Position numbers and translations under genes: made by a program | Notes under the pieces: generated by a model | What the model saw: only the letters and a program-made list of their open reading frames with translations | The model's database searches: none | Told to the model about the DNA's origin: nothing | Virus record (IMG/VR): IMGVR_UViG_3300006922_000228 | Location: 1-21,322 of that record | Length of the DNA: 21,322 nucleotides | DNA from: a virus | Strand: one strand, 5' to 3' | Shown: positions 1 to 7,109 of the stretch, in pieces | Layout: each line of letters starts with the position of its first letter | Position numbering within the stretch: position 1 is the first letter of the stretch

Positions 1-230
1 CTCAATGAATTAATACTGTTAGGTGGGAACATACCTTAACTAGATGTGGGATTCCTATTAACAATGACTCTAACAGGTATGGGAGAAAGTTGGGTATTAA
101 TAAGGTGTATTGTGGTTTTAGTTGCAACACGAATACTTAATGAGGACTAAATTCAAGTGCGTACCAAATCCTCGCCTTAATGAATTCTATACATGGCGTA
201 TAGATATAACTAGTAATCATAGGAGTAAAT
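1..230. other. Non-coding leader upstream of the first operon
   Basis: No convincing gene was found here. Frame 1 is open from the left edge to a TAA at 37-39, so the last 12 codons of an upstream plus-strand gene could lie there; the other two plus frames close within the first 15 bases. The rest holds inverted repeats (13-22 with 70-80; 186-192 with 198-204) and a purine-rich ribosome binding site (AGGAG near 221-225) for the gene at 231. It probably carries the promoter and 5' leader of the operon, but no strong -35/-10 pair was seen and no tRNA could be folded. Confidence 0.5.
186..204 (+). promoter_or_regulatory. Perfect 7-bp hairpin before the first operon
   Basis: TCTATAC at 186-192 and GTATAGA at 198-204 are exact reverse complements around a 5-base loop. 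The hairpin lies 26 bases before the ATG at 231 and about 16 bases before its Shine-Dalgarno sequence. It could be an operator, a processing site or a 5' RNA stabiliser. Only the symmetry is seen; the role is unknown. Confidence 0.4.
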
Positions 231-1271
231 ATGAAAGCTAAAGAACTAATGACTACATTGGAGAGATTGTTTGCTATTAAGCGAACTACTTATATACAAG
301 GCTCTCCAGGTGGTGGTAAGACTACCATTGTCAGAGATGTAGCCAAGAAACTAGGAGTAGAGTATGTAGAAGTACATATGCCTACTATGTTGGTAGAGGA
401 TATGGGTATACCTATGCCTCAGCCTGATGGCACTATCAAGTATGTGTTACCTGAGTGGATACCTGTTGAGGGTAGTAAGCATGACCAACAAGTTATTGTG
501 TGTTTAGATGACTTCGGTCAGGCTAGTCACGATATACAAAAGGTTGTAGCTAACATGGTACAAAGTGGTATCCATCATGGTAAAAAACTAAAGGACATTA
601 TGTTTATTATGACAGGTAATAAACAATCCGATAGGTCTGGTGTTGTATCAATGCTAAGACACTTGGGTAATAGAATGACTATAGTTGAGCTAGATACTAA
701 CATATCTAATTGGCTAGATTGGTCATCAGAAAATGGTGTTCACTCTCTTGTGCAAGGGTTTGTACAATTTAGACCAGACTTACTGCACATGTTTAACCCA
801 CAAAAAGAGCAAAGTCCTACACCAAGGTCTTGGGTTGAGGGTGTGTCAGCTATCATGGAGTTGTGGGGTAATGACTACATGAAAGATGGTAGTGTAGATA
901 TTACATTGCAAGAATGTATTATGGGGGCAGTTGGTGAGGGAGCTGGAGCTGAGTTTGTTGGTTTTCTACAGACTTATGCAGACCTACCTAAACCTGAAGA
1001 AATACTTAAGTCACCTAGTACAGCACTAATACCAGAGAAACCAGATGTTATGTGTGCCTTGTGTGCCTCTATTGGTACTATTGCCAATAAGTATGCTGAA
1101 AACTTTATCAAGTATCTAGACAGATTGTTTGATAATGGCAGAGCAGAGTATTCAATACTTGCACTGAAAATGGTACAGAGTAAGCATGGTATCGAGCCAT
1201 TTGTTGCAGTAGGTAAGCCTTATGCAGAGTTGATGGTTAAGAATGCCAAGTTTACACAAGCTGGTAGATAA
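231..1271 (+). CDS. MoxR-type AAA+ ATPase
   Basis: A 346-residue AAA+ ATPase of the MoxR/CobS-like type. Walker A is GSPGGGKT at residues 24-31, Walker B is the CLDDF stretch around D93-D94, and sensor 1 is N130 in an FIMTGN strand. R148 follows in a GNRMT context, as expected for an arginine finger. MoxR ATPases are known to work with VWA-domain partners to remodel or load metals into other proteins. Here a VWA/metallopeptidase gene lies two genes downstream, which supports that pairing. The start is set by AGGAG six to ten bases before the ATG. It is first in a compact operon, 18 bases before the next gene. Family assignment is firm; the substrate is unknown. It would act in the cytoplasm of the infected cell. 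Confidence 0.9.
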   Translation: MKAKELMTTLERLFAIKRTTYIQGSPGGGKTTIVRDVAKKLGVEYVEVHMPTMLVEDMGIPMPQPDGTIKYVLPEWIPVEGSKHDQQVIVCLDDFGQASHDIQKVVANMVQSGIHHGKKLKDIMFIMTGNKQSDRSGVVSMLRHLGNRMTIVELDTNISNWLDWSSENGVHSLVQGFVQFRPDLLHMFNPQKEQSPTPRSWVEGVSAIMELWGNDYMKDGSVDITLQECIMGAVGEGAGAEFVGFLQTYADLPKPEEILKSPSTALIPEKPDVMCALCASIGTIANKYAENFIKYLDRLFDNGRAEYSILALKMVQSKHGIEPFVAVGKPYAELMVKNAKFTQAGR

Positions 1272-1289
1272 ACTAGAGAGGAAAATATT

Positions 1290-2138
1290 ATGAAACTAGA
1301 TGAGAGAGCATTGTTAGTTCAGCTAAATGTATCACAGCCTACTATGAGTAAGCGTGATAAAAAGGTTAGTGAGCAAGTTGCTATGACTAACAACGCAATA
1401 ACAACAGCTGGTACTTATCATAAATCGTTACTACCTAACAATGAGTATCTTGGTAATGTACACAAGTATACTACGTTGGTTAGGCAGTTCTTTTACCAGA
1501 ACACTCTACCTTGGTTGAGTGATGGTACTATGATATTACCTACTGAAAACTATATGCCATTCATGGAAAGGTTTAATGAGATGAAAGTTGAATGGTTTAG
1601 ATTAGTAGATACTTTTATAAATCAATATCCACAGTTGCAGTTGAATGCACAAAGGGACTTAGGTAGTTTATATAACCCTGATGAATACCCTACTGAGTAT
1701 GAACTGAAACTAAAATTTGGTATGGACATGACTGTGCTACCTATACCCTCTGATGATTTCAGAGTAGACATTGCGAGTAGCGAGTTGGAAAACATACGCA
1801 AACAAGTTGGAGAGAAAGTAGAAAGTTCTATTGAAAATGCTATGCGTGAGGCATGGCAAAGACTATACGATAAGGTTAAACACATAGCTGATAAGCTGTC
1901 AGACAATAAGAATATCTTTAGGGATACTATGATTGATAACTTGAAAGAGCTATGTGATGTTCTAAAGCGTATGAATATCACCAATGATGTTAACTTGGAG
2001 AACATACGACAACAAGTTGACACAAAGTTGGCGAACAATAACCCAGAATCTCTAAGGCTAGACTTAGACTTGAGGAGACAGAAAGCCATAGAGTCTAGAG
2101 AGATTTTGAAACAGATGGAGGAATACATGAATGACTAG
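1290..2138 (+). CDS. Helical protein of unknown function, MoxR/VWA cassette partner
   Basis: A 282-residue protein with no catalytic motif I can name. The N-terminal half has mixed structure. From about residue 160 to the end it is rich in charged residues and looks mostly helical, with coiled-coil-like heptads. I recall similar proteins beside AAA+ and VWA genes in phages and integrative elements, in the manner of DUF3150-like proteins, but cannot verify the family. Its position between the ATPase and the VWA gene, and its 8-base overlap with the latter, suggest it is the third subunit or an adaptor of one complex. The start follows a GAGAGG-type ribosome site. Function is not assigned. Confidence 0.85.
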   Translation: MKLDERALLVQLNVSQPTMSKRDKKVSEQVAMTNNAITTAGTYHKSLLPNNEYLGNVHKYTTLVRQFFYQNTLPWLSDGTMILPTENYMPFMERFNEMKVEWFRLVDTFINQYPQLQLNAQRDLGSLYNPDEYPTEYELKLKFGMDMTVLPIPSDDFRVDIASSELENIRKQVGEKVESSIENAMREAWQRLYDKVKHIADKLSDNKNIFRDTMIDNLKELCDVLKRMNITNDVNLENIRQQVDTKLANNNPESLRLDLDLRRQKAIESREILKQMEEYMND

Positions 2139-3276
2139 AGATGAAAGAGTAAAGAGAGCTAAGACTCAGTTGATACTTCGCTATCCTTTTGTTGGTAATC
2201 TACTGTTCGGTATGGATATAGTATGGGACACAAGTATACCAACAGCTGGTACAAATGGTGAGGTAATTGTACTAAACCCTGATTATGTGGATAGTCTAAC
2301 TGATGAGGAGCTAGTGTTTCTTCTAGCACATGAGGTATGTCACCCTATGCTAGGACATTGTTTCAGACTAGAGACTAGAGATAGCTACAAGTGGAATCAA
2401 GCTGGTGACTATGTAATCAATCATATGCTTGATGAAGATGGGATTGGTAAAATGCCAGATGGTGGCTTACTTGATAGGAATATCTACGAACAAGGTAAAG
2501 GAAATACTGATGGTATCTACAATCTATTACCTGATACACCGAAAGATGAGCAAGGTATGGGTGGCGAGGGACAGCCACTAGATGATTGTATTGGTAACAA
2601 CAATGATAAACAAGCTAAGACACAATCTGACTTGGACAGACTATCAGCTAAATGGAAAGTTAAAGTGGCTCAATCAGCCAATGCTACTAAGATTATGGGT
2701 AAGATGACTTCTGGTATTGAGAGACTAGTGAATGAAGTACTTAGACCTAAAGTAGATTGGAAAGAAGTACTACTTAAGTTTATGCAAAAACTTCGTGTTG
2801 ATGATAGAACTTATGCTAGACCTAACAGAAGATTTATTACCCAAGGAATGTATATGCCTAGTGTTACAGGCATGGGACTAGGCGAGATAGCTGTGGCTGT
2901 TGATTGCTCTGGCTCTGTTGGTCAAGATGAGATAAACCAATTTAACAGTGAGATAAATACCATATGGCAAGACTTATTACCAAGTCGTTTACATGTGGTG
3001 TACTTTGATAGTGAAGTATCTCACTATGATGAATTCAATAAAGGAGATGATGTTGTAATCAAGCCTCATGGTGGAGGTGGTACAGCATTCAGCCCTGTAT
3101 TTGAATACCTAGATAAGAAAGATATACAGCCATTGGCTTGTGTGTTTCTTACTGACTTGTATTGTAGTGACTTTGGTAAAGAGCCTGAGTACCCTGTACT
3201 GTGGATATCTACCACAAGTGATGACAATATGAGAGTGCCTTTTGGCGAGATAGTCAGAATGCATGACAACAATTAA
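2131..3276 (+). CDS. Metallopeptidase-like/VWA domain protein (DUF2201 type)
   Basis: A 381-residue two-domain protein. Residues 1 to about 130 hold an HExxH zinc site (H67, E68, H71) followed by an AGDYVIN segment near 91-97, typical of the putative metallopeptidase domain found before VWA-like domains. The C-terminal part starts at about residue 250 with a MIDAS loop DCSGS (D258, S260, S262). A GGGGTAF stretch and an FLTD strand follow, matching later MIDAS positions. Families of this design are usually encoded beside MoxR-type ATPases, as here. Both the zinc and MIDAS ligands look intact, so a metal-dependent and possibly proteolytic role is plausible but unproven. GGAGG at 2118-2122 fixes the ATG, which overlaps the previous gene by 8 bases. 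Confidence 0.88.
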   Translation: MTRDERVKRAKTQLILRYPFVGNLLFGMDIVWDTSIPTAGTNGEVIVLNPDYVDSLTDEELVFLLAHEVCHPMLGHCFRLETRDSYKWNQAGDYVINHMLDEDGIGKMPDGGLLDRNIYEQGKGNTDGIYNLLPDTPKDEQGMGGEGQPLDDCIGNNNDKQAKTQSDLDRLSAKWKVKVAQSANATKIMGKMTSGIERLVNEVLRPKVDWKEVLLKFMQKLRVDDRTYARPNRRFITQGMYMPSVTGMGLGEIAVAVDCSGSVGQDEINQFNSEINTIWQDLLPSRLHVVYFDSEVSHYDEFNKGDDVVIKPHGGGGTAFSPVFEYLDKKDIQPLACVFLTDLYCSDFGKEPEYPVLWISTTSDDNMRVPFGEIVRMHDNN

Positions 3277-3298
3277 CTATAACCAAAGGAGTAAAATT

Positions 3299-4024
3299 AT
3301 GGCTACAGTTAAACTAAGTGACAGTCTATGTCACGATATTAATCGTAATGCTGAGCATGTATTTACCAAAAGAATACAATCTTATACAAAGAATAATCCT
3401 GTTGATGTAAGTGGTTGGGGCGATAAGATATATGATACCATCATACCAGAACATCTTCAGAATAAACTTCTTAGTATCCCAAGAGATTTTATAAGGTATA
3501 AAAAATCTATTAATTTTAATGGTTTTGATAATGCTGAATTACATAGTAGTGGCTATTCATATTCAGAAATAGCAAGGGAACTTCAAGACTCTGGGTATGG
3601 TGGAATGACTTTAGAATTATCTAAAGAAAGACCTATACCTGTTAATCGTAATGATAGCGATAGTAAATATAATTTATTGGGTAGTGATAGCTACGTTAAA
3701 TTAGATTGGAATGATGAAAAATTTACTTGGCTTAGAGATAAAATCAAAGAGATAAACAAACCTATATTTGATATATATGCTGAGAGAGATAAGTTTCTTT
3801 CTGATGTAAAGGCGTTATTAAATGCACATACCACACTAAACAAAGCATTAAAGCAATGGGAGGGGTTATGGGATTTAGTACCAGAGGAGGCTAAAGATAG
3901 ACACAAAAGAGTTGTTGAGAGGAATACATCTGAGCCTAGAGATGTTGTTGATGAAACATCTGGTATAGACTTTGATGGGCTAACAGCTCATGTACAAACT
4001 AGTAAACTAATTGATGGAGAGTAG
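3299..4024 (+). CDS. Conserved-type phage protein, unknown function
   Basis: A 241-residue protein. I chose the ATG at 3299 because it is preceded by AAAGGAG at a good distance; an ATG at 3263 in the same frame lies inside the previous gene and lacks this signal. The N-terminus (TVKLSDSLCHDINRNA) and a C-terminal helical stretch containing LNKALKQWEGLWDLVPEEA loosely recall phage proteins labelled as putative nucleotide-modification-associated domain 5 (Nmad5). The resemblance is from memory and weak. No membrane segment, zinc site or nucleotide-binding loop is visible. It is in the same operon as the MoxR/VWA genes, 22 bases after them, and may be functionally linked. Confidence 0.75.
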   Translation: MATVKLSDSLCHDINRNAEHVFTKRIQSYTKNNPVDVSGWGDKIYDTIIPEHLQNKLLSIPRDFIRYKKSINFNGFDNAELHSSGYSYSEIARELQDSGYGGMTLELSKERPIPVNRNDSDSKYNLLGSDSYVKLDWNDEKFTWLRDKIKEINKPIFDIYAERDKFLSDVKALLNAHTTLNKALKQWEGLWDLVPEEAKDRHKRVVERNTSEPRDVVDETSGIDFDGLTAHVQTSKLIDGE

Positions 4025-4027
4025 ACT

Positions 4028-5086
4028 ATGGGAATATGGCAATATAATAACTTAATAAACAGACCAGTTATGCAAGGTCTTAATAACCCAAGTGATATGT
4101 ATGAGAGAGCAAATGCAAACAGTAGGGACTTTATAGACATAAGGTTTGATAACCTAAAAGACTTATTAGAAAACCATTGTAGAAATCAAGACAAAGGTAA
4201 ACCGATTAAACCTAGTGGGTTTAGATTGTTCTATGCATTAACTGACAAATCTAAAATAAAAGTAATGCATTATAATCAGCCTATGTTTACTGTTGATGAT
4301 AATAATATTATGACATGGGAGTTATCAATGGCACAAGCTGGTGGACAATCACAAGTAAACAGTATGCCTAACTACGTGCCTGTATGTCTTTACCGATTAG
4401 GCACAAATAATTATTCGGTAGTGACAATGTGGGATATAGCAAAAGGGTGTACTGATTTTAAAGAATTACCTTATATATTTAATGGGCTACAGTATAACTT
4501 GTTGACAGGTGAATACCTAAATGCAAAGCAAAGACAAAAGACAGTAGAGAGAGGAGATGAAAGAAAACTATGGAGGTCATTACTTACACCCCATAAGAAA
4601 ATGCTTTTGACTATGACATCTCTAGGTGGTTTTAAACTTTTAGATGATGATGTGCATGATGTGATAAGGAGAAAAGTAAAAGCAATAATAAATAATATAG
4701 AGTCTTATCATTATCATTCTGGAAAAATAACTTTAGAAGAAACAAAATTAACTGAATATATTCTATCAGTTATGAAATCAGGAGAGTTAAATAATCAATA
4801 CCTAAACTTGTTGAGATATAATATCTCGTTCCAAATAAGTAATTATAGTTTTCAAATGAGAAACCCATTAGGGCAAAATGAAATTCAACCAGAACACATA
4901 CGAAATTATTTAAATGAATACAGTACAGCATTTAAACAATTTTTAAATGTTTTTGAAAGCATAGGTTTTAATAGCCAAAAGAAAACATTATCAAATAACC
5001 TAACTGATAAACAAGCTGATGAATTAATAGAATTGTTTAGTGATAGTAGTATGGCTGAACATAAACGCAACGCAAAACAGGAGTAA
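4028..5086 (+). CDS. Hypothetical protein
   Basis: A 352-residue protein that I do not recognise. The first half (residues 1-170) has aromatic-rich beta-like segments and an AQAGGQSQ loop. The second half is mainly helical and polar, with an acidic, Asp-rich turn (LLDDDVHD) near residue 205. No signal peptide, membrane segment or catalytic motif is evident. The ATG lies 4 bases after the previous stop, and the GGAGAG site sits inside the end of that gene, so translation is probably coupled. It is the last long gene of the MoxR/VWA operon before the run of tiny genes. It is more AT-rich than the genes before it. Confidence 0.75.
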   Translation: MGIWQYNNLINRPVMQGLNNPSDMYERANANSRDFIDIRFDNLKDLLENHCRNQDKGKPIKPSGFRLFYALTDKSKIKVMHYNQPMFTVDDNNIMTWELSMAQAGGQSQVNSMPNYVPVCLYRLGTNNYSVVTMWDIAKGCTDFKELPYIFNGLQYNLLTGEYLNAKQRQKTVERGDERKLWRSLLTPHKKMLLTMTSLGGFKLLDDDVHDVIRRKVKAIINNIESYHYHSGKITLEETKLTEYILSVMKSGELNNQYLNLLRYNISFQISNYSFQMRNPLGQNEIQPEHIRNYLNEYSTAFKQFLNVFESIGFNSQKKTLSNNLTDKQADELIELFSDSSMAEHKRNAKQE

Positions 5087-5090
5087 TAAA

Positions 5091-5279
5091 ATGACAAGTG
5101 AAAGTGATGTTAAATCTGTAAACATAGCAGTATGTGACTGTGCTAATGGAGAGGTAACTCTTTATTGGAAAGTATCTATTGTTGTTGGAACGGAAAGTGA
5201 ATGGGTAAAAGGGCAAGGATATGATTTAAAAACATGTTCATGGGCTACATTTAAATCAGTTAAAGAGGTAATACTATGA
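5091..5279 (+). CDS. Small hypothetical protein
   Basis: A 62-residue protein starting at an ATG four bases after the preceding stop, with CAGGAG just upstream. A longer in-frame reading from 5040 would overlap the previous gene and has no ribosome site, so I reject it. The sequence predicts beta strands with several aromatic residues (VTLYWKVSIVVG), which is suggestive of a small beta-sheet fold. No family recognised. Its stop overlaps the next ATG (ATGA). Confidence 0.65.
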   Translation: MTSESDVKSVNIAVCDCANGEVTLYWKVSIVVGTESEWVKGQGYDLKTCSWATFKSVKEVIL

Positions 5280-5470
5280 GTTTAGAAATTCTAGATGATG
5301 AGACTAACAAAGCCAAACTTCTTCAGATGTGTATGGACAGGAGACTGTTGATAGACAAAATTAAAAGTTGGCTGAGGAAAGAACTAAATGATAATACAGA
5401 GGGTTATACTAGACAGGAATGTGCCAGTCAGCTGTATGAAAAAATAATAGAGTGGGAGAAAGAATTATGA
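5276..5470 (+). CDS. Small helical hypothetical protein
   Basis: A 64-residue, charged and mainly helical protein overlapping the previous gene by ATGA (5276-5279) and the next gene by 4 bases. It contains an MCMDRRLLIDKIKSWLRKEL stretch typical of amphipathic helices. No known domain. The tight overlaps at both ends argue that it is a real, translationally coupled gene. Confidence 0.65.
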   Translation: MSLEILDDETNKAKLLQMCMDRRLLIDKIKSWLRKELNDNTEGYTRQECASQLYEKIIEWEKEL

Positions 5471-5730
5471 CAAAAGAAATAATTATTAAACCAAGTATGA
5501 TTAAAGGAATGAACAGTAAGGTTATGAATAGCATACTTGAAGATACAGACTGTGAATGTTTGGTTGCAGTCACAGTTATTCGTAGTAAGAAAACAGGTTT
5601 ATGTTATCCGATTGGGTATGGCATGAGGTCTAATGATACCTTAGAGTATGATGTAAATGTAGCAGTCAATACATTAGCAGACTTTGATACATTAATAGAG
5701 GAGGAAGATGATGATATTAGCAAAGATTAA
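5467..5730 (+). CDS. Small hypothetical protein
   Basis: An 87-residue protein. The ATG at 5467 follows GGGAGAAAG and overlaps the previous stop (ATGA); a GTG at 5452 is less likely. It has a hydrophobic, beta-like centre (CLVAVTVIRSKKTGLCYPIG) and an acidic end. Part of that acidic tail (EEEDDD) is encoded by the Shine-Dalgarno plus start region of the next gene. No family recognised. Confidence 0.65.
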   Translation: MTKEIIIKPSMIKGMNSKVMNSILEDTDCECLVAVTVIRSKKTGLCYPIGYGMRSNDTLEYDVNVAVNTLADFDTLIEEEDDDISKD

Positions 5731-5986
5731 AGAACGAAGTGGAGAGTATGAGTATGAGCATTATTGTTGGTACCAAACAGTAAGCAAGGAAGATTATAAA
5801 AATGGAAAGCTAAACGAAAGGCATGTGCTATCAGATTTTTTTAGTAATGAAAGAATTGATGATGAGTATGATAAAACCAATAGAGGTTATTGGCTTGATT
5901 CGATTGCAATAGTATGGGTCGAATGGGTTAAAGAAATAACAGAAGATGAACTAACAACGCTGAAGAAGTTTCAGGTTGTTTACTAG
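5708..5986 (+). CDS. Small hypothetical protein, aromatic-rich
   Basis: A 92-residue acidic protein with many Tyr and Trp residues. It begins with two consecutive ATG codons (5708 and 5711). The AGGAGG site is only 3 bases before the first ATG and 6 before the second, so the second is the better-spaced start. It overlaps the previous gene by 23 bases. No known domain; short proteins like this are common in phage early regions. Confidence 0.65.
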   Translation: MMILAKIKERSGEYEYEHYCWYQTVSKEDYKNGKLNERHVLSDFFSNERIDDEYDKTNRGYWLDSIAIVWVEWVKEITEDELTTLKKFQVVY

Positions 5987-5993
5987 GAGGAAG

Positions 5994-6215
5994 ATGATGA
6001 GTAGTAGTACAGGAGAGTGGTGTTGTACAGAGTGTGGCTCACACAATGCCTATCAAGAAACATTTAATGATGATGAAGTAGGACACATTATGGGTTGCGA
6101 AGACTGTGGCTACTATGATGTGTATAGAGAAAATGCAGAAACAGAAGAAATAATTGAGGATTATCAAGGTTACGACCACGATTATGCACAAGATGATAAG
6201 GAGAATAACAAATGA
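5994..6215 (+). CDS. Small zinc-ribbon protein
   Basis: A 73-residue protein with two Cys pairs: WCCTECGS near residues 9-16 and CEDCGYYD around residue 40. Together they fit a zinc ribbon with a 20-30 residue spacer. The tail is very acidic. It starts at double ATG codons after AGGAGG, 7 bases beyond the previous stop. An upstream in-frame TTG at 5976 lies inside the previous gene and is rejected, since its reading would translate the ribosome site. Zinc ribbons may bind nucleic acid or protein; the role is unknown. The stop overlaps the next ATG. Confidence 0.7.
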   Translation: MMSSSTGEWCCTECGSHNAYQETFNDDEVGHIMGCEDCGYYDVYRENAETEEIIEDYQGYDHDYAQDDKENNK

Positions 6216-6421
6216 AATTAACTGAAGAACAAAAACAATTATTAAAGGACAACAAATGGGATTTAATACCCAATGAAACAGGACATATATGGATAGGTAG
6301 TGATACATATAGTAAGACACCATTACTTTCATTAGTAAATGAAGTCTTGCCTTTAGAGGAATCAACAGGTGGTTATAACTTTTTAATTATTGCCTATCAA
6401 AAGGAGGAAGATGATGAGTGA
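6212..6421 (+). CDS. Small hypothetical protein
   Basis: A 69-residue protein starting at an ATG that overlaps the previous stop, with AAGGAG upstream. It begins with a charged helix (KLTEEQKQLLKDNKWDLI) and continues with hydrophobic strands. Its final residues KEEDDE are encoded by the ribosome site and double ATG of the following gene. No family recognised. Confidence 0.65.
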   Translation: MKLTEEQKQLLKDNKWDLIPNETGHIWIGSDTYSKTPLLSLVNEVLPLEESTGGYNFLIIAYQKEEDDE

Positions 6422-6569
6422 ATGGTGGGAATGGAAATTTTGTGAGACTTGTAAGAAAGAAACAAAGCATGATGAACATGATGTCAAATATGGGTGTGTA
6501 CCTTTTGTCTGTCAAGAATGTAAAACTAAAACAATAGTCATGGGGTACAATAAGGAGGAAAACAAATGA
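6411..6569 (+). CDS. Tiny zinc-ribbon protein
   Basis: A 52-residue protein beginning with two ATG codons after AGGAGG. It contains two CxxC pairs, FCETCK (residues 10-15) and FVCQECK (residues 32-38), separated by a charged loop. This is a compact four-cysteine zinc ribbon with a Trp-rich N-terminus (SEWWEWK). It overlaps the upstream gene by 11 bases and the downstream ATG by 4. Likely a nucleic-acid or protein-binding zinc module; the specific role is unknown. Confidence 0.65.
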   Translation: MMSEWWEWKFCETCKKETKHDEHDVKYGCVPFVCQECKTKTIVMGYNKEENK

Positions 6570-6715
6570 GTAAAGAATATACACGATATGGAGTTAGCGA
6601 CATTGTAATTAAAAGTGGAATAAAGTTAGCTAAACATGTTGAGGTAAAAGACATTAATGGAAATGTAGTAGATAGTGTTGAAGTTTATTTTATAGAGGAG
6701 GAAGATGATGAGTAG
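6566..6715 (+). CDS. Tiny hypothetical protein
   Basis: A 49-residue protein starting at an ATG overlapping the previous stop, with AAGGAGG about 8 bases upstream. The visible pattern is mostly beta (VSDIVIKSG; VVDSVEVYF) and it ends in IEEEDDE, encoded by the ribosome site and start of the next gene. No family recognised. The overlaps and strong ribosome site support it as a gene. Confidence 0.55.
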   Translation: MSKEYTRYGVSDIVIKSGIKLAKHVEVKDINGNVVDSVEVYFIEEEDDE

Positions 6716-6878
6716 TGATATAACAGAAGTAATAGATGATTATTGTAGGAGGAAGTATGGTCATACTAATTGGGCATGGTACAACGAGGAGGAACACTTT
6801 GGAGTATCAGATGATGTTGCAACATTAGAGGGCAATATTATATTTTATTTTAAACCATATGAGGAGGAAAATGTATGA
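6705..6878 (+). CDS. Tiny hypothetical protein
   Basis: A 57-residue acidic, aromatic-rich protein starting at two ATG codons after AGGAGG and ending in YEEENV, which again lies over the ribosome site of the next gene. The reading frame is intact and overlaps both neighbours (11 and 4 bases). It contains an internal AGGAGG plus ATG in another frame (6747-6759). No known domain. Confidence 0.55.
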   Translation: MMSSDITEVIDDYCRRKYGHTNWAWYNEEEHFGVSDDVATLEGNIIFYFKPYEEENV

Positions 6879-7108
6879 CAATAGTAAAAAGTAATGACAA
6901 GGTAGAGAAACCAGAACACTACACAAGGTATAAGATTGAGCCAATAACATTTATTGTTGAGAATGAAATACCTTATTGTGAATCAAATGTAATCAAGTAT
7001 GTCTGTAGGTGGCAACACAAACACCCAACGAAACAAGGGCAGATAGAGGACTTGAAAAAAGCTAGACAATATTTAGATATACTAATTAAGAAAGCAGAAC
7101 AGGGGTAG
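6875..7108 (+). CDS. DUF3310 family protein
   Basis: A 77-residue protein matching the DUF3310 pattern: a KPEHY segment near residue 12, an IEPI core, an NVIKYVCRW segment near residue 39, and a C-terminal DLKKARQYLDILIKKA helix. DUF3310 proteins are frequent in phage early regions and are sometimes labelled nucleotide kinase-like, but no kinase motif is seen here and the function is not established. The ATG overlaps the previous stop and follows GAGGAGG. It precedes the DNA polymerase gene by one base. Confidence 0.85.
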   Translation: MTIVKSNDKVEKPEHYTRYKIEPITFIVENEIPYCESNVIKYVCRWQHKHPTKQGQIEDLKKARQYLDILIKKAEQG

Positions 7109-7109
7109 C

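Larger units (their letters stand above)
5699..6710 (+). repeat. Four identical 15-base ribosome-site/double-start repeats
   Basis: The sequence AGGAGGAAGATGATG occurs exactly at 5699-5713, 5985-5999, 6402-6416 and 6696-6710, each time as the Shine-Dalgarno and tandem start codons of a tiny gene. Shorter variants (AGGAG or AGGAGGAAA before ATG) serve the genes starting at 6212, 6566 and 6875. At three of the four sites it also encodes the acidic C-terminal residues of the upstream protein. The repeats act as translation-initiation modules. Confidence 0.85.

Noticed and set aside
64-150. A 28-codon plus-strand reading frame with a hydrophobic centre
   Set aside because: No ribosome site precedes the ATG, and the length is within chance for this region.
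1-230. A possible tRNA, prompted by TTCAAGT near 152 and a following CCA
   Set aside because: No matching T-stem, anticodon arm or acceptor stem could be formed on either strand.
3263-3298. Upstream ATG for the gene annotated from 3299
   Set aside because: It lies inside the VWA gene, whereas the ATG at 3299 has an AAAGGAG site at normal spacing.
6039-6365. A 108-codon minus-strand frame coding for a very hydrophobic peptide
   Set aside because: It is the antisense of acidic, well-supported plus-strand genes with strong ribosome sites; the hydrophobicity follows from the complement of Asp/Glu codons.
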